Source: an uncultured Pseudobdellovibrionaceae bacterium
GTDB lineage: Bacteria; Bdellovibrionota; Bdellovibrionia; Bdellovibrionales; Bdellovibrionaceae
Assembly: GCA_937900305.1 (NCBI GenBank)
Contig: CALCCV010000322.1
Span: 1 to 8,660, forward strand
Length of the DNA stretch: 8,660 nt
Reading direction: 5' to 3'
How positions within the stretch are numbered: the stretch's first letter is position 1; each line of letters opens with the position of its first letter. The notes beneath the pieces were generated by a model that had not been told where the DNA came from, did no database searches, and worked only from the letters and a program-made list of their open reading frames with translations. A program made the position numbers and the translations under genes. Of the stretch, positions 6,784 through 8,660 are shown in pieces.

Positions 6784-7455
6784 ATGGAAAACCTCTCGGT
6801 GCTGTCTGCGACGACCACCACGTTTCGATCACGTGCACGACTGTTTCGTGGCCGAAATCAAAAGGGGTTTTCGCTCATGGAAGTTCTCATCGTCATGGCC
6901 CTCATCGGGGCGATTGCAACGATGGGACTACCTAAACTTTTTAAAAAAGAGACCAGCCTGCGCACCATGGCCCGCCATCTGCCAGCCCTTTCAAAAATGG
7001 TGCGCAACCGAGCTCGACTGACCAACTCAACAATGCGTTTGGTTTTTAAACTGGATCCCAAAGATCCAAGCTACTGGGTCGAAAAAGCCAATGGCATTCA
7101 AAAAATTGATCTGGAAGCACTTAACGATCCCAAGCGTCGCAACGGGCTGGAAGAAAAAACGGACGAAGAAAATCCGCCGCCACCGCCGTTTGCTCCCGAC
7201 AAAGCCGTGATGAAAAAACCCAAAACTGTGCCCGGTGGATTTAAAATTCTCTCGGTCGAAACGGCGAATACAAAAGAGCCCATCACGGAAGGCTTGGCAT
7301 TTGTGTATTACTCTCCCGAAGGCATCGTCGAACACGCCGTCGTTCATGTGGGCGATGGAAAAAAATTCACCTGGTCTTTCGTCATAAATCCACTCACCGG
7401 CCAGGTGGATCTTTTGACGGAAGCAAAGTCTCTGAAAGATTTGGACGTCAAATAG
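6784..7455 (+). CDS. gspH: GspH-like minor pseudopilin precursor
   Basis: This minor pseudopilin sits in the GspH position of the operon. The ATG at 6784, 4 nt after the gspG stop, gives 223 residues. The frame is open back to a GTG at 6712, but that start would overlap gspG by 68 nt and has no support. No Shine-Dalgarno is visible, so initiation probably depends on coupling to gspG. The Lys/Arg-rich leader ends NQKG28, followed by FSLMEVLIVMALIGAIATMG, with Phe29 at +1 and Glu33 at +5. The C-terminal part is divergent: a charged stretch (EEKTDEEN), five prolines at 131-135, and then PKTVPGGFKILSV and VYYSPEGIVEHAVVHVGD, reminiscent of the beta-rich end of GspH ('F.P.G....'). Identity as H rests on the N-terminal motif, gene order and this end. 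It is longer than many GspH proteins because of the leader and Pro-rich insert. Confidence 0.85.
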   Translation: MENLSVLSATTTTFRSRARLFRGRNQKGFSLMEVLIVMALIGAIATMGLPKLFKKETSLRTMARHLPALSKMVRNRARLTNSTMRLVFKLDPKDPSYWVEKANGIQKIDLEALNDPKRRNGLEEKTDEENPPPPPFAPDKAVMKKPKTVPGGFKILSVETANTKEPITEGLAFVYYSPEGIVEHAVVHVGDGKKFTWSFVINPLTGQVDLLTEAKSLKDLDVK

Positions 7456-7477
7456 CGAGGTTGTTAAAATCTATAGA

Positions 7478-8056
7478 ATGAAGAGCCGACTGAACCGCCA
7501 ATCCGGATTCACCCTTCTCGAGACGCTTCTGGCACTGATGATCTTTGCCAGCGGTTTACTTTTGGTCAATAGCTCTTGGAGTGGCAGCTTCTTACGGCTC
7601 AACAAAACCAAATTCAATGTGGAAATGGCTGCCCTCCTGCAAAGAAAGATTGTGGAAATTGAAAATGAGTGGAAAGGCAAACCTCTCGAATCAATTCCTG
7701 ACGAAAAGGAAGATGATTTTGGCGCCGACTACAAAAACTACAAGTGGCGAATGGAGTCCAAACAGCTTGAAGTTCCTGATCTTTCCTCGATCATGCAGGC
7801 GAACGATCAAAACGGAACTCCCGAAAGTGTCATCGCGATGATGAAACAGTTCACCGATCAACTTGGCAAAGCCATCCGTGAGGTGAAGATCACTGTCATT
7901 TTCACAGGCGGCAAAAAACCGGTGTCGTTTGCCTCCACTCTCTATTTCATAGACTACGACAAAGGTCTTACCGCGCCGGGAGCTGACGGCGCCGCACCGA
8001 AGACTCCCGGAAGCCCCACGCCAACACCAACCCCTGAACCAAAGCCGGGGTCCTAA
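7478..8056 (+). CDS. gspI: GspI-like minor pseudopilin precursor
   Basis: This minor pseudopilin usually nucleates the pseudopilus tip with GspJ and GspK. It has 192 residues. The leader is the classical short basic type, MKSRLNRQSG, cut after Gly10. Phe11 is +1 and Glu15 is +5 of FTLLETLLALMIFASGLLLV, followed by the Met-A-A-L-L-Q-x-K helix region (VEMAALLQRKIVEIENEW) that matches the GspI pattern of an A-x-x-x-A-x-x-K/x-x-E helix. A strand-like IREVKITVIFTGGKKPVSF corresponds to the conserved 'VxVxW' end of the family. From about residue 165 there is an extra tail rich in Pro, Thr, Gly and Ala, including PTPTPTPEP. The start lies 22 nt after gspH; GAGG at 7457-7460 is too far (17 nt) to be an ideal ribosome site, and no better start exists. 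The stop overlaps the gspJ start as TAATG. Confidence 0.88.
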   Translation: MKSRLNRQSGFTLLETLLALMIFASGLLLVNSSWSGSFLRLNKTKFNVEMAALLQRKIVEIENEWKGKPLESIPDEKEDDFGADYKNYKWRMESKQLEVPDLSSIMQANDQNGTPESVIAMMKQFTDQLGKAIREVKITVIFTGGKKPVSFASTLYFIDYDKGLTAPGADGAAPKTPGSPTPTPTPEPKPGS

Positions 8057-8660
8057 TGAAAAACCTTTTGCGCCGGGAAAGCGGATTCTCACTTCGCGAA
8101 GGCGGTTTCTCATTCCGCGACGGCGGATTCTCACTGATCGAAGTGATCATCGCCATTTCCATCTTGGCCATCATCTGCACCATGACGGCACAAGCGATTC
8201 AAGGCGCCCTTCGCAATAAAAAAATCATTCAAGAGCAAATCGACGACGTCTCCAGATTGCGAGACGCAATCAAGGTGATGGAAAAAGACATTCAGCTTTC
8301 TTTTCACTACCAAGATTTAGAAAAAGAAATTGAGGAGCTCGCAAAAAAACAAAAATCCACCGATAAAAAAGAAAAACCCGCTGCAAAAACTCCGACCACC
8401 ACGCCCGAAACTCCCACCACATCCCAGCCCGTTGACATCGCCGCGAAAGATGAAGACAAACGCGAAGTCCCACGGCAGGACCCAGCCACGAATTTTATGG
8501 GTTACGAAGATCACTTGAATTTTGTAACTCAGAACTCGCAAAAGCTAGTTCAAGGTCAGCGGCAAGCTGATTTTATCGAAGTCGGATACGTTCTGAAAGA
8601 TTGTAAAACACCCAATGGCAAAAGTTCAAGTCGCTGCCTGGCCCGGCGCTCAGACCCGGT
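8056..8660 (+). CDS. gspJ: GspJ-like minor pseudopilin precursor, 3'-truncated
   Basis: The ATG at 8056-8058 shares one base with the gspI TAA stop, and GGGG at 8047-8050 lies 5 nt upstream, so translation is probably coupled. The first 201 codons are present; the end lies off the window. The N-terminal helix FSLIEVIIAISILAIICTMT begins at Phe25, with Glu29 at +5. It is preceded by two further copies of the cleavage-site unit, so the leader is 24 residues in place of about 10. After KVMEKDIQLSF (the family's 'E-x-D-[LI]-x-Q' helix) an approximately 60-residue Lys/Glu then Pro/Thr-rich stretch (about 86-145) interrupts the usual sequence. ATNFMGYEDHLNFVTQN and ADFIEVGYVLKD then match the GspJ pattern 'F-x-G-x(4)-L-x-F-V-T ... 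V-x-Y-x-L'. LARRSD before the edge fits the following 'L-x-R' strand. gspK would be expected next. Confidence 0.88.
   Translation, partial: MKNLLRRESGFSLREGGFSFRDGGFSLIEVIIAISILAIICTMTAQAIQGALRNKKIIQEQIDDVSRLRDAIKVMEKDIQLSFHYQDLEKEIEELAKKQKSTDKKEKPAAKTPTTTPETPTTSQPVDIAAKDEDKREVPRQDPATNFMGYEDHLNFVTQNSQKLVQGQRQADFIEVGYVLKDCKTPNGKSSSRCLARRSDP
8077..8139 (+). repeat. Triplicated 21-nt prepilin cleavage-site unit in gspJ
   Basis: Three consecutive in-frame 21-nt units, 8077-8097, 8098-8118 and 8119-8139, encode residues 8-14 ESGFSLR, 15-21 EGGFSFR and 22-28 DGGFSLI. By eye, units 1 and 2 match at 17 of 21 bases, 1 and 3 at 16, and 2 and 3 at 15. The differences are too many for a sequencing or assembly stutter. 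Each unit carries the Gly-Phe junction recognised by prepilin peptidase, and only the third leads straight into the hydrophobic helix. Confidence 0.92.

Noticed and set aside
7472..7480. TATAGAAT before gspI as an internal promoter
   Set aside because: It overlaps the ATG of gspI and has no -35 at a proper distance.
7691..8134. 147-residue minus-strand frame across gspI and gspJ
   Set aside because: Its Arg/Gly-rich composition is what the antisense of Pro- and Ser-rich pseudopilin codons gives. There is no recognisable domain, and it lies opposite two confident genes.

Overview
The window looks like one end of an assembled contig from a Gram-negative, predator-like bacterium. My best guess is Bdellovibrionota or a neighbouring lineage. 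The reasons are near-balanced base composition, a very large exported protein made of Cys-bracketed Ig-like repeats plus an RCC1 propeller of the 'C-x9-CWG...GQLG' type, and a type II secretion (T2SS) cluster with divergent, Lys/Glu/Pro-rich pseudopilins. This assignment rests on memory of family style, not on a search. Bases 1-13 match the end of the Illumina TruSeq adapter exactly, so the left edge is probably unclipped adapter and not genome.

Layout, all on the + strand: (1) 14-3186, the 3' part of a giant exported protein whose start lies off the window. It has three Ig-like Cys-pair repeats, further beta-sandwich-like sequence, then seven RCC1 blades each carrying a Cys pair. (2) 3187-3299, a gap with a 9-bp-stem hairpin. 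(3) 3300-8660, a tightly packed T2SS operon in the order gspE, gspF, gspG, gspH, gspI, gspJ. gspJ runs off the right edge. Gaps are 9 nt (E-F), 81 nt (F-G), 4 nt (G-H), 22 nt (H-I) and a 1-nt stop/start overlap (I-J).

How the genes work together: GspE is the cytoplasmic ATPase and GspF the inner-membrane platform protein. GspG is the major pseudopilin, and GspH, GspI and GspJ are minor pseudopilins that usually cap the pseudopilus with GspK. The pseudopilus drives folded periplasmic proteins through the outer-membrane secretin, which is not in this window. The adjacent disulfide-rich Ig/RCC1 protein is a plausible cell-surface or secreted product and could be a substrate, but that is inference from proximity.

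No wholly new system is evident. The most unusual features are: an in-frame triplication of the prepilin-peptidase site in gspJ (three 21-nt units, each with Gly-Phe-Ser and an acidic residue at the +5 spacing); a degenerate 13-nt tandem array filling the gspF-gspG junction; unusually long leaders on GspG and GspH; and Pro/charge-rich low-complexity additions in all four pseudopilins. No RNA genes, CRISPR arrays, insertion sequences or phage genes were seen. No gene-free stretch exceeds 300 bases.
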